Shown here in pieces: positions 1 to 7,938 of a DNA stretch of 64,000 nucleotides. The notes below the pieces were generated by a model, which did no database searches, was not told the DNA's origin, and saw nothing but the letters and a program-made list of their open reading frames with translations. Numbering within the stretch: the first letter of the stretch is position 1; each line of letters starts with the position of its first letter. The stretch comes from an uncultured Bacillota bacterium (GTDB lineage Bacteria > Bacillota_I > Bacilli_A > RF39 > UBA660), in assembly GCA_905205665.1 (NCBI GenBank), contig CAJLEF010000004.1:39202-103201 (forward strand), read 5' to 3'. The position numbers were made by a program, and so were the translations under genes.

Positions 1-1
1 T

Positions 2-85
2 AATTATCAAGATTGGTGGTATATTATTACTTCTAAAGACGAAGAAAAAATACTTTCCATTGTGAAAAGTATTTTAACGTCCTAA
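2..85 (+). CDS. C-terminal fragment of a protein cut by the window edge
   Basis: An open frame enters from the left edge and ends at TAA 83-85, giving about 27 residues that include DWWYIITSKDEEKI. It stops directly against the convergent carboxypeptidase gene, whose own stop codon occupies 86-88. The tail is amphipathic and charged, as in many small membrane-anchored proteins, but it is too short to assign to a family. Confidence 0.55.
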   Translation, partial: NYQDWWYIITSKDEEKILSIVKSILTS

Positions 86-1054
86 TTATTTTTCAATATA
101 AAAAGCATAATATTCATCAAAAGTAATATCTTCATCATGCATTGTTTTAGCGGCTTCTAAACCAACATAACGCCAATGCCATGATTCAGGATTATAGCCT
201 GTTAAATAAGTTTTTCCTTCTGGGTATCTTTCAATAAAACCATATTTATAAGCATTTTCTTTTAACCATTCATAAGCTTTACTGTCTGTAAAACTATCGG
301 CTAAGGGTTCTGTTTTACTGGTCATATCAATAACTAAACCGGTTTGATGTTCAGAGTGTCCGGGACGAGCGGCTGTTTCATCAGCTTTTCTTTCACCCCA
401 GGTAGATACCCGGTAGTCATAAATTTCTTTTTGACTTTCATAATCTCGGTAACTAGAGGTTACCATCAGATAAAATCCCTGGTCATTGGCTGCTTGCCAT
501 AATTCTAAAAATTTGTCATAGGCATAATCTATAAGTTTATTTTTACCTTCCTCGTCATAAGCATAAGTTAGATCAATATTTTTTAAATTTTCGGGTGTAT
601 AAGTTTCACTTAAAGCGTAAAATTTATTGACGTTCATGAGCATACCTAAATCTTCGTTGGTATTAAGTTCTAGTTGATACCATTTATGATTTGCATGAAC
701 ATTCACAATAGAAATTACTTTGGCATAATCGGTTTCATTATTTTTATTGATATATTCTTTGTAGTCTTCTAAGTTTTTTTCTAAGAAATATTTTTGTTCT
801 AAAAGACTAATAATCTTATCATCTTTATTATTATCAATCAGTTTTTGCTGTTCTGTTTCACTAAGTTTTGCAAAAATAGTTTTGGTATCTTCTAAACTAT
901 AGCCTTTTTCTAAAAGTTTGTATTCATTTGTTTGTTTATATTGATAGTCGTTATAATAGTTGATACCAAGAAGAATACCCACTATTAAAAAGACAATAAA
1001 GGCGCCAAAATAATAAACTTTTTTCTTTAATTTTAATCGCTTTTTCTTTTTCAT
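86..1054 (-). CDS. D-alanyl-D-alanine carboxypeptidase, VanY/M15B family, membrane anchored
   Basis: This 322-residue protein has a basic N-terminus and one membrane segment (about residues 14-33), then a linker and an extracellular M15B peptidase domain. The family zinc-site motifs are intact: SSYRDYESQ near 200-208, SEHQTGLVIDM at 234-244 and WHWRYVG at 292-298. VanY-type enzymes trim the terminal D-Ala from peptidoglycan stem peptides outside the membrane. The gene reads leftward from a promoter at 1106-1078 and has a GAGG ribosome site before its ATG. It appears to be transcribed alone. No vancomycin-resistance ligases lie nearby, so a housekeeping wall-maturation role is more likely than resistance. 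Confidence 0.9.
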   Translation of the reverse strand: MKKKKRLKLKKKVYYFGAFIVFLIVGILLGINYYNDYQYKQTNEYKLLEKGYSLEDTKTIFAKLSETEQQKLIDNNKDDKIISLLEQKYFLEKNLEDYKEYINKNNETDYAKVISIVNVHANHKWYQLELNTNEDLGMLMNVNKFYALSETYTPENLKNIDLTYAYDEEGKNKLIDYAYDKFLELWQAANDQGFYLMVTSSYRDYESQKEIYDYRVSTWGERKADETAARPGHSEHQTGLVIDMTSKTEPLADSFTDSKAYEWLKENAYKYGFIERYPEGKTYLTGYNPESWHWRYVGLEAAKTMHDEDITFDEYYAFYIEK

Positions 1055-1077
1055 ATCAAAGCCTCATTTCTAGCTTC

Positions 1078-1106
1078 ATTATAGCAATTTTCCTTGCTAT
1101 TTTCCA
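1078..1106 (-). promoter_or_regulatory. Promoter of the VanY-type carboxypeptidase
   Basis: On the minus strand a TGGAAA -35 (1106-1101) is followed by a 17-bp spacer and a perfect TATAAT -10 (1083-1078), 24 bp before the ATG. Confidence 0.55.
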
Positions 1107-1154
1107 TCATTTGTTGTAACATTTACTTAAGAGTAGTAAAGGATAGGTGGTACA

Positions 1155-1523
1155 ATGAACGAAAAAGGAAAAGAAATACTTGCAAAGTGTCCTAATTTTA
1201 ATCGTATTGTCAATTTTGACTATGCGAAAGACGACCAAATTACTGCAAAACTAATAACGGTTTACCGTGACTATATATTTAAAATTAATTTAGAAGATGA
1301 AAGTGAAGTAAAAAGCGTCACTGAAATTGATTATGTTTTAGGAAGATATATTGATGACTATCAATTTAGAAGAGAACTACGATGTGAGATAGTTCATGTC
1401 AAAATTAAGAAAGGTTTGTCTTTCTTTGAAAGCTTAAAAGCTATTGTTTATAGCATTTTACATATTTTTGATAATTATTTAGAAAATTCAACCCGGAGAA
1501 TATCCATAGCAAGATGGATTTAG
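1155..1523 (+). CDS. Conserved-looking hypothetical protein, 122 residues
   Basis: The start ATG is preceded by an AGGATAGGTGG ribosome site. The protein is soluble-looking and charged, with a hydrophobic helix near the C-terminus (KAIVYSILHIFDNYL) and no signal peptide or recognised motif. It is transcribed divergently from the carboxypeptidase and precedes a small basic protein that has its own promoter. I do not recognise the family. Confidence 0.6.
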   Translation: MNEKGKEILAKCPNFNRIVNFDYAKDDQITAKLITVYRDYIFKINLEDESEVKSVTEIDYVLGRYIDDYQFRRELRCEIVHVKIKKGLSFFESLKAIVYSILHIFDNYLENSTRRISIARWI

Positions 1524-1525
1524 AC

Positions 1526-1554
1526 TTGTTTCTTAAAATAAATTTTGGTATAAT
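1526..1554 (+). promoter_or_regulatory. Promoter of the 38-residue protein gene
   Basis: TTGTTT (1526-1531), a 17-bp spacer and TATAAT (1549-1554), with the start codon 22 bp downstream. Confidence 0.7.
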
Positions 1555-1575
1555 CACTTTTGTCGGAGGTAGCAT

Positions 1576-1692
1576 ATGAAAGTTTACAAGAAAAATTTAC
1601 CAGATGGTATTAAAAAAATGTTTGCTTTAGAAAAAGGCGTAAAAGTTAAATATTTAAATAAAAAATACTATGACAAGAAAAAAACAAAATAA
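1576..1692 (+). CDS. Small, very basic 38-residue protein
   Basis: ATG at 1576 follows a GGAGGT ribosome site (1565-1570) and its own sigma-A-like promoter. The product begins MKVYKKNLPDGIKKMF and ends KKYYDKKKTK. It is rich in lysine and tyrosine, with no membrane segment. The clean promoter, ribosome site and stop make it a convincing gene despite its length. The charge suggests nucleic-acid or ribosome binding, but this is only inference. Confidence 0.65.
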   Translation: MKVYKKNLPDGIKKMFALEKGVKVKYLNKKYYDKKKTK

Positions 1693-1695
1693 GAC

Positions 1696-1724
1696 TTGCA
1701 TGACAGGAAATATTTTGTTATAAT
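1696..1724 (+). promoter_or_regulatory. Promoter of tRNA-Met
   Basis: TTGCAT (1696-1701), 17-bp spacer, TATAAT (1719-1724); the mature tRNA begins 15 bp after the -10 box. Confidence 0.75.
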
Positions 1725-1738
1725 CATCTTGTTCTTTT

Positions 1739-1815
1739 GGCGGGATAGCTCAGCTGGCTAGAGCGACCGGTTCATACCCGGTAGGTCGGGAGTTCAAGTC
1801 TCTCTCCCGCTACCA
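1739..1815 (+). tRNA. tRNA-Met (CAT), elongator type
   Basis: This 77-nt cloverleaf encodes its own CCA end. The acceptor stem is GGCGGGA paired with TCCCGCT, with a G-U first pair. The anticodon stem ACCGG/CCGGT carries the loop TTCATAC, so the anticodon is CAT. The stem lacks the three consecutive G-C pairs and the 1-72 mismatch expected of an initiator. The sequence closely resembles the B. subtilis elongator tRNA-Met. A lysidine-modified tRNA-Ile is less likely. Confidence 0.93.
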
Positions 1816-1851
1816 AAAAGATAGTAACTTGATTATTTCAAGTTTATATGA

Positions 1852-1880
1852 GTCATTATCCTCGGATAGTGGCTTTTTTT
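1852..1880 (+). terminator. Intrinsic terminator of tRNA-Met
   Basis: A 9-10 bp stem (1852-1861 with 1864-1873, two G-U pairs) is followed by seven T. An upstream in-frame ATG at 1848 for the next gene would place this hairpin inside the coding region, which argues for the later start at 1911. Confidence 0.85.
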
Positions 1881-1910
1881 ATAAAAATAAGTAAAGAAAG
1901 ATGGAATTTT

Positions 1911-4109
1911 ATGGGAAAGATAGAAGGTAAGATTCGAAATGTTATTTTTAATAGTGAGTCGGGTTTTTTAGTCGCTGTTTTCAGAGTTAAAAAAGCTCAT
2001 GACGAACTTTTAAAAGAGTTAGAAGGTAAAAGTATTACTATAACAGGTATGATGGCGGAACAAAATACAGAAGATACTTATGTTTTAGAAGGTAGCTATA
2101 TTCGTCATGAAAGATATGGAATGCAATTTTCTTTTCAAACTTATGAAAAAAAATTACCTGAAGGAAAAGATGGTGTCATTGATTTTCTAGCCAGTCCTTT
2201 AATTAAAGGCTGTGGTATTAAAACCGCGGAACAAATTGTCGCTACTTTAGGAGAAGATGCCTTAAAACTTATTAAAGAAAATAAAGAAAATTTATTTTTA
2301 GTGCCTGGCATGACTCCTAAAAAATGTGAAGCAATTTATATAAGTGTTTTATCTTATTCTGAAGTCGATGATACGATTATTAAATTAAAAAATTTAGGCT
2401 TTTCCATGAATGAAGCTACTAAACTTATTAAACATTATCAAGACAAAACCATGGTTTTTGTCGAACAGAATCTTTACCTTTTTAAAGAATTTATTCCTTT
2501 TAATAAATTAGATGCTATTTATTTAAAAATTCATGAGGCCGATGATGCTTTACGTATTAAAGAATGCTTAAAAGAAGCGATGGAAAGACAAAGTAGAGAA
2601 AGTGGAGATGCTTACTACTATTTAGATGAAATAAAAGAAAAAGTAAAAAAAGAATTTCAAATTCTTTTAGAGGATGATACTTTAGAAAAATATTTAGATG
2701 AATTAGTAAATAGTAAAGATGTTATCATTGAAGAAGATAATATTTATTTAAAAAAATATTATGATATGGAATGTGATATTGCTCATATTTTAAAAAGAAT
2801 GAGTACATATCCTAAGAAAAGTATTAAAGGATTAAAAGAAAAATTAGGCTATTTAGAAGATGTTTTAGAGGTAAAGTATAATAAAGATCAAGAAACCGCG
2901 ATTATGACGGCTTTACAAAATCCTGTTTCGATTATTTCGGGAGGTCCAGGTACTGGTAAAACAACTATTGTAAATGCTATTACGAGACTATTTATTGAAG
3001 TATATAAACTTTCTCCTTTAGAAGTTTCTAGCCAAATAGCTCTTTTAGCCCCGACGGGAAGAGCGGCTAAAAAACTTTCGACAAGCACCCATTTACCCGC
3101 TTCTACCATTCATCGATATTTAAAATGGAATAAAGATACGAATGATTTTCAAATTAACGAATATAATAAAAATTATCAAAAACTCATTATTGTTGATGAA
3201 ACTAGTATGATTGATGAATATTTATTTGTTTCTTTATTAAAAGGTATACCCGAATCAAGTCAAATTGTTTTTGTTGGGGATACTTTTCAACTTCCAAGTG
3301 TGGGAGCTGGTTTGATTTTAAATGATTTAGTTACTTCTCAACTTTTTCCTTATACATCCTTAGATATGATTTATAGACAAAGTGAGAATTCTTATATTCC
3401 TATTTTAGCCAAAGAAATTAAAGAAAAGAATTTAAGTGAATCTTTTTTGGAAAAGAAAGATGACTATAATTTTCTTCCTTGTGAAGCAAAGAATTTAAAA
3501 GAAATGATAAGACAAATTATTTTAAGAAGTCAAAGTAAAGGTTTAAAAGTCGAAGATGTTCAAATTCTGGCCCCTATGTATAAGGGAGAAAATGGCATTG
3601 ATAATTTAAATGTCTTATTGCAAGAGCTTTTTAATCCTCACGACGAGACTAAAAAGGAATTAAAATACTTTGATGTTGTTTACAGGGAAAAAGACAAAGT
3701 TTTACAACTTATCAATAATCCGGATTGCAATGTTTATAATGGCGATATTGGTTATATTGATTCTATTAAAGAAGTAGATAATCCTTATAAACATAATGAG
3801 GTTACGATTGATTTTGATGGTAATAAAGTCGTGTATAAAACAGAAGACTTACAAAGTATTAAACATGCTTATGCCATGACGATTCATAAAAGTCAAGGTA
3901 GCGAATTTCCTCATGTTATTTTACCAGTTACCAAAAATTACTATAAAATGCTTTACAATAAACTCATTTACACAGGAGTATCAAGAGCTAAAAAAAGTCT
4001 CGTGATTATTGGTGAAAAAGAAGCTTTCATGATGAGTGTTTATAATGATTATGCCACAAATCGTAAAACAGGCTTAAAAGAAAAGTTGATGTATAATTTC
4101 AAAGTTTAA
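1911..4109 (+). CDS. recD2: RecD2-type ATP-dependent DNA helicase (YrrC family)
   Basis: This 732-residue superfamily 1B helicase is a 5'-3' motor of the AddAB/RecBCD-independent RecD2 class, involved in replication-fork and mismatch repair in Bacilli. An N-terminal OB-like and helix-hairpin-helix region (LIKGCGIKTAEQI, VPGMTPKKCEAI) precedes the motor. Motor motifs are Walker A GGPGTGKTT (about 343), Walker B VDETSMID (about 427), GDTFQLPSVGAG, MTIHKSQGSEF (about 655) and YTGVSRAKKS (about 687). I start it at 1911 (MGKIEGKIRN), because the longer frame from 1848 runs through the tRNA terminator. In B. subtilis recD2 lies just upstream of the alaS-yrzL-yrrK region; here that operon is about 34 kb away. 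Confidence 0.93.
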   Translation: MGKIEGKIRNVIFNSESGFLVAVFRVKKAHDELLKELEGKSITITGMMAEQNTEDTYVLEGSYIRHERYGMQFSFQTYEKKLPEGKDGVIDFLASPLIKGCGIKTAEQIVATLGEDALKLIKENKENLFLVPGMTPKKCEAIYISVLSYSEVDDTIIKLKNLGFSMNEATKLIKHYQDKTMVFVEQNLYLFKEFIPFNKLDAIYLKIHEADDALRIKECLKEAMERQSRESGDAYYYLDEIKEKVKKEFQILLEDDTLEKYLDELVNSKDVIIEEDNIYLKKYYDMECDIAHILKRMSTYPKKSIKGLKEKLGYLEDVLEVKYNKDQETAIMTALQNPVSIISGGPGTGKTTIVNAITRLFIEVYKLSPLEVSSQIALLAPTGRAAKKLSTSTHLPASTIHRYLKWNKDTNDFQINEYNKNYQKLIIVDETSMIDEYLFVSLLKGIPESSQIVFVGDTFQLPSVGAGLILNDLVTSQLFPYTSLDMIYRQSENSYIPILAKEIKEKNLSESFLEKKDDYNFLPCEAKNLKEMIRQIILRSQSKGLKVEDVQILAPMYKGENGIDNLNVLLQELFNPHDETKKELKYFDVVYREKDKVLQLINNPDCNVYNGDIGYIDSIKEVDNPYKHNEVTIDFDGNKVVYKTEDLQSIKHAYAMTIHKSQGSEFPHVILPVTKNYYKMLYNKLIYTGVSRAKKSLVIIGEKEAFMMSVYNDYATNRKTGLKEKLMYNFKV

Positions 4110-4136
4110 AACCATATTAAACTTGAGGTGAAGAAA

Positions 4137-4304
4137 ATGAAAAATATGTTAACAGGCGTATTAATAGGTATGACGGCTGGCATGGGTGTATCTGCCTATT
4201 GTCTTTCTAATCCATCTGTTTCTAGAAAAACTAACAAAATGCTTAATAAAGCAATGGATAACGCGAATATGATGATGGATGATGTGAAAAGAAAAATGCG
4301 TTAA
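4137..4304 (+). CDS. Small YtxH-like membrane protein, 55 residues
   Basis: ATG at 4137 follows a GAGGTG ribosome site 28 bp after recD2. The product starts MKNMLTGVLIGMTAGMG, forming one glycine-rich membrane segment, and continues into a basic, methionine-rich amphipathic helix (NMMMDDVKRKMR). This is the layout of YtxH-type small proteins. It ends in a terminator and is probably co-transcribed with recD2. Its function is unknown. Confidence 0.7.
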   Translation: MKNMLTGVLIGMTAGMGVSAYCLSNPSVSRKTNKMLNKAMDNANMMMDDVKRKMR

Positions 4305-4325
4305 AGGCTCAAAAAGCCTTTTTTT
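4304..4325 (+). terminator. Intrinsic terminator after recD2 and the small membrane protein
   Basis: Stem AAGGCT (4304-4309) with AGCCTT (4315-4320), followed by a run of T to 4325. Confidence 0.8.
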
Positions 4326-4360
4326 CATTCTAAAAAATTTTAATGGTTTCAAAATTATCC

Positions 4361-4389
4361 TTGATTTACCTAGGTAAAACATATATAAT
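4361..4389 (+). promoter_or_regulatory. Strong promoter for the first hypervariable surface protein
   Basis: TTGATT (4361-4366), 17-bp spacer containing the palindrome CCTAGG, TATAAT (4384-4389). The gene starts 30 bp downstream with a GAGGGAA ribosome site. Confidence 0.75.
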
Positions 4390-4418
4390 TTTAATAGAGT
4401 AGAATACGAGGGAAGAAT

Positions 4419-6050
4419 ATGAAATTAAGATATAAGATAAGCTTGGTGGTAGTAGCTTTTTTAATCATAGCGAGTTTGTTTTTAGTTCAAAGTTATGCTT
4501 TATGGTTAACAACATATGAAGGACAAGAAAACATTTTAAGTGTTGGTTGTTTTGATGTTGCCTTAGAAGAACTTTCAAAACCAATTTCTTTAAATAATAC
4601 TTATCCAATGAGTGATCAAAAAGGGTTAACCCAAACACCATATAAATTTACAATAAAAAACACTTGTAATACTTCAGCAGATTATGTTATTACTTTAAAC
4701 ACTTTAAAAACCGCAACTATAGATAAAAGTAAGATTAAATTTGCTTTTACAACCGGAACTAATGTTCCAACCAGTGGTGTAAACTTAGGAACTTATGCTT
4801 CCGTAGCCTCTAATATAAATACTGATTTAGCTTATTTACAAACTGCTAATATTTTAGGAGATACTTTAAATGAATCTATTATCCTTCAAAAAGGCACTTT
4901 AAAAAATGAAAATGATACCGCAACCTTTAACCTTTATTTATGGATAGATGAAACTGCAGGAAATGAAGTACAAGGTCAAAAGTTTTTAGCCAGTGTTAAT
5001 GTACTTGCTAATGCAACTACAGTAGAACCAACAGCAACTGAAACAATTACAACATTAGTAAGTGGGGCAGACACTTCATCAACAGATGTCTATACGGTTC
5101 CAGATAAAACAAGTGATAGTTGTACTTATACTTTAGCCTATGATGGCACAAGTGATAACAATTTAAGATATGTTGGGGCAAATCCTTGCAACTATGTCAA
5201 AATAGATGATGAATACTGGCGTATTATAGGTCTTATGAATAATATAGATGATGGCACAGGAAAAAAAGAAACAAGAATAAAATTGATAAGAAATGAGTCA
5301 ATAGGAGAATATTCATGGGATATTTCAGAGTCATCAGAAAATCATAGTTATGGTGTCAATGAATGGAGCCAGGCTGACCTAATGAAACTTTTAAATCCAG
5401 GCTATGAAAGTGAAAGTGTTGGTGGTTCGTTATACTACAATGGTAAATCTGGCTATTGTTACAATCTTTCAATTTATGATTTAGCCTCTTGCAATTTTAC
5501 AAGTAGTGGCTTAAAAGGAACTTTAAAAGCATTGATTGACGATGTTGTATGGAACACGGGAACAAATGGTACAAATTCTTGGAAATCCGCAAGTAATGGA
5601 TTAGCAAGTCATTTTTATAGTTACGAAAGAAGTAGCAATAATGGAAAAATATGTACGTCCGGCAATAGTTGTAATGATACAGTAGAAAGAACAACGACAT
5701 GGAAAGGTAAAATTGGTTTAATGTATCCAAGCGATTACGGTTATGCCACGAGTGGCGGAAGTACAAGCACCCGCACAAGTTGCTTAAATAAAGAGCTATA
5801 TAACTGGGCCAGTGCAAGTGATTGTAAAAATAATGATTGGCTTTATAATTCAAGCAATAAGCAATGGACAATTTCTCCGGCCGCGGACTCTTCGTATGCT
5901 ATCGTTGCGTTCGATGTCTACACTGCCGGCAATGTCCAAGGCGACGATGTGCACTATGCTGGTGTGGTCCGGCCTTCGGTATATCTGATACCCTCTACGT
6001 CGATTTTAGGCGGTGAAGGAACACCTGAAAATCCATACGAAATTGGGTAG
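4419..6050 (+). CDS. Secreted TasA-like protein with a hypervariable C-terminal tail (candidate retroelement target 1)
   Basis: This 543-residue protein has a signal or anchor segment (about residues 8-25) ending SYALW, as in TasA/camelysin precursors. A beta-rich domain (PYKFTIKNTCNTSADY) and a conserved core follow (CTLAYDGTSDNNLRYVG, EYWRIIG, IGLMYPSDYGYATSGGS, CLNKELYNW). The last 60 residues contain a variable stretch (about 486-518), then the conserved VRPSVYLI and a closing GEGTPENPYEIG. The variable stretch is encoded at about 55% GC with many NNC codons; the rest of the gene is strongly AT-rich. The paralogue at 50335-51867 shares everything except that stretch. The tail layout fits the C-type-lectin-like display domains of diversity-generating retroelement targets. 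Exposure on the cell surface is inferred from the signal segment. Confidence 0.8.
   Translation: MKLRYKISLVVVAFLIIASLFLVQSYALWLTTYEGQENILSVGCFDVALEELSKPISLNNTYPMSDQKGLTQTPYKFTIKNTCNTSADYVITLNTLKTATIDKSKIKFAFTTGTNVPTSGVNLGTYASVASNINTDLAYLQTANILGDTLNESIILQKGTLKNENDTATFNLYLWIDETAGNEVQGQKFLASVNVLANATTVEPTATETITTLVSGADTSSTDVYTVPDKTSDSCTYTLAYDGTSDNNLRYVGANPCNYVKIDDEYWRIIGLMNNIDDGTGKKETRIKLIRNESIGEYSWDISESSENHSYGVNEWSQADLMKLLNPGYESESVGGSLYYNGKSGYCYNLSIYDLASCNFTSSGLKGTLKALIDDVVWNTGTNGTNSWKSASNGLASHFYSYERSSNNGKICTSGNSCNDTVERTTTWKGKIGLMYPSDYGYATSGGSTSTRTSCLNKELYNWASASDCKNNDWLYNSSNKQWTISPAADSSYAIVAFDVYTAGNVQGDDVHYAGVVRPSVYLIPSTSILGGEGTPENPYEIG
5875..5990 (+). repeat. Candidate variable region VR1 with conserved 3' block
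   Basis: By eye count this block is about 56% GC inside an AT-rich gene. Its codons include GCG, GAC, TTC, GTC, TAC, GCC, GGC and CAC, which is the NNC-heavy set produced when AAC codons in a template are mutated at adenines. It ends in a 21-nt block around CGGCCTTCGGT (5970-5990) that matches the end of VR2 (51787-51807) at all but one position. No matching adenine-rich template repeat is visible in this window. Confidence 0.6.
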
Positions 6051-6392
6051 CGTGAATGATGGAGGCTCGCCGCTCTCGGTTTATGACCAGCCGAGCCCGA
6101 TGAAAGAAAAGAACAATTAGGAAGACTTCAGCCGTAAGATAAAGCTTCAGTTCAAGTCCAAACTTCTTAAACAAAGAGAAGTTTGGACAAAGTCTTTGTG
6201 ATAGTAAATGAGTCGTATTAATAGATATAAGGACGGTGTAGAATGTGGTGTGTAAATTCTTAAATGAATTGCATGCCATATTTTTTTATGGCTTAAAAAT
6301 CCGTGAATAGTAACTAAGCAATTTAAAATATCTCTTTTATTTGATGATTAGATAGTTTTATGTTATTTTTATTATGAAAGATGGTGCTATGA
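6051..6392 (+). other. Structured, partly GC-rich intergenic region with several hairpins
   Basis: This 342-bp stretch has no convincing gene. Just after the stop codon lies a GC-rich inverted repeat, GGCTCG (6064-6069) with CGAGCC (6092-6097). Further on, an 8-bp outer stem (6121-6128 with 6190-6197) encloses a perfect 11-bp hairpin (6156-6166 with 6178-6188). A third hairpin, GCCATA/TATGGC with a T6 loop, lies at 6275-6292. None has the U-run of a typical terminator. It could be a structured RNA or 3' UTR of the surface-protein transcript. I recognise no known RNA family here. Confidence 0.55.
6064..6097. repeat. GC-rich inverted repeat downstream of the VR1 gene
   Basis: GGCTCG (6064-6069) pairs with CGAGCC (6092-6097), and an alternative CTCGG/CCGAG pairing exists inside. 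It lies 14 bp after the stop codon. Retroelement targets often carry a hairpin or cruciform just past the variable region that aids retrohoming; that role here is inference. Confidence 0.45.
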
Positions 6393-7775
6393 ATGAATAT
6401 TAATTTAAATGATTTAGGAATGTTATTAGAAGATTTTGACAGTGATGAGTTTAAAGATAAGGTTACAAAAGAATTTTTGACAGTAAAAAAGCCTGAAGGA
6501 ACTTTTAAGGATATGTTTGATTGTTTAACAAAAGATAATCAAAATGATTTATTTAGTAATTATTGTTTAAGAGGTAATAATAAAACTGTTAAAAGTTTAA
6601 CAGAAAAAGTTTTAGAAAAGGCTCGTGAGTGTTTTCTAGAAATGAGTTCTAATCAATTATATATATTTAATGAAATAGAGGAAAAAGGTTATTCTGATAA
6701 ATTAGAGTTAAATATTTTAAATCAAGGCATTATATTTGTTTATGAAGAAAATGGTTTAAAAGTAACTGCCCCTACGGAGATTATAAAACTGTTTAAAAAA
6801 GATGTTTCTTTAAAGAAGAAAAAAGAGATTGAAAAAAATAGTATAGAAGAGATTATTACTTTATTAAGTTTAGTTTATGGTTTTCTTTCTTTAGATATTT
6901 TAAAATATTATTTAGATGATTTTTACTGTATTAAAATATCTGAAAAGAATCTTATTAAATTTATAAAAGAAAATTATGGGAAAGAATATTTGTTAGAATA
7001 TAACAATAAAGAATATTATGTTGATTCTTCTTTAGAAAGACCTGATGATTTATCTTTTTTAAAAGATTTAAATCCTGTTATTTTAACTTTAGGTAAATTA
7101 GAAAGTTATTATATAAAATTGATAAACTTTTTTTCTTCTCTTAGTATGGTATCACCTAAAATAGGGGAAGTATCTACAATGTCTTTAATGTTTAAATTAT
7201 TACTTAAACCTGATTCTATAAATACATTAACTGATGATTTAACTAAAGAGTTTAAGTTAACGAAAAAGGAAAACAAAAAATTAGTAGAAGTATTAAACTT
7301 ATTTTATAAAGAGTTAAGATATTTTTCTTTAGGGGGTAGAACGGAAGATGAAGCCTTTGCTTTAAATTTTGTTTTAAAAGAAAAGCCTATTAAAGATACT
7401 TTAGATTCTTATTTACAAGGTTTACCTAAAGATGTTTATGAAAAGTTATTATATTTTAATGGTGTTAAAGATTTAGATAAATTAAAAGATGAAATCGAAG
7501 ATTCTTTTAAAGAAGCTATTTATGAATATTTTTATAATTATTCTGATGTTTTAATTGCTTTAAAGAAAAAAGATAAAAAGTATAAAAGTGATATTAATTT
7601 ACAATTACTTTTAAATGGTTATCTTTATCTTTATGAAAAAGATAAAGAATTATATATAGGTATTCCAAAAGAAATTGAAAATATTATGAAAAAAATTGAA
7701 CCAGATGATATGAGATGGCGAAAATTAAAAAGTTTTGATATTTTAGATGATAATGATTGGTTATCTTTTAATTAG
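6393..7775 (+). CDS. Unrecognised 460-residue acidic/lysine-rich protein
   Basis: The product starts MNINLNDLGMLLEDF and is predicted mostly helical, with no signal peptide, membrane segment or catalytic motif that I can identify. It has an N-terminal helical region and a middle stretch, TLLSLVYGFLSLDILKYYL, that resembles a winged-helix-like fold. The remainder is charged, and the C-terminus is DDMRWRKLKSFDIL. A weak ribosome site (GATGGTG) precedes the ATG, and a good terminator follows. It sits alone between the hypervariable surface gene and the polysaccharide locus. Its function is unknown. Confidence 0.7.
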   Translation: MNINLNDLGMLLEDFDSDEFKDKVTKEFLTVKKPEGTFKDMFDCLTKDNQNDLFSNYCLRGNNKTVKSLTEKVLEKARECFLEMSSNQLYIFNEIEEKGYSDKLELNILNQGIIFVYEENGLKVTAPTEIIKLFKKDVSLKKKKEIEKNSIEEIITLLSLVYGFLSLDILKYYLDDFYCIKISEKNLIKFIKENYGKEYLLEYNNKEYYVDSSLERPDDLSFLKDLNPVILTLGKLESYYIKLINFFSSLSMVSPKIGEVSTMSLMFKLLLKPDSINTLTDDLTKEFKLTKKENKKLVEVLNLFYKELRYFSLGGRTEDEAFALNFVLKEKPIKDTLDSYLQGLPKDVYEKLLYFNGVKDLDKLKDEIEDSFKEAIYEYFYNYSDVLIALKKKDKKYKSDINLQLLLNGYLYLYEKDKELYIGIPKEIENIMKKIEPDDMRWRKLKSFDILDDNDWLSFN

Positions 7776-7783
7776 TTGTTTAG

Positions 7784-7811
7784 ATGGACTTTTAATAAGT
7801 TCATTTTTTTT
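7784..7811 (+). terminator. Terminator after the 460-residue protein
   Basis: Eight-bp stem ATGGACTT (7784-7791) with AAGTTCAT (7797-7804), one G-U pair, then T8. It separates this gene from the polysaccharide locus. Confidence 0.75.
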
Positions 7812-7938
7812 GGATGTCATTATGATATTTATATGGTACAATATTATTACAGTTTTGGATTTATATCTTGTCAATAAATAAGAATATATGATATGATGTT
7901 TTCGGCTTAAAAACGTGTATGTAGTAAGGTGTGGTAGA

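Noticed and set aside
1848..1910. Longer N-terminus of RecD2 from ATG 1848
   Set aside because: This stretch is the tRNA-Met terminator hairpin and T-run, and the encoded residues do not look like the start of RecD2.
5497..5871. Open frame on the minus strand under the first surface protein
   Set aside because: It is a shadow of the Ser/Thr/Asn-rich coding strand, with no ribosome site or family resemblance. The same applies to 51338-51820.
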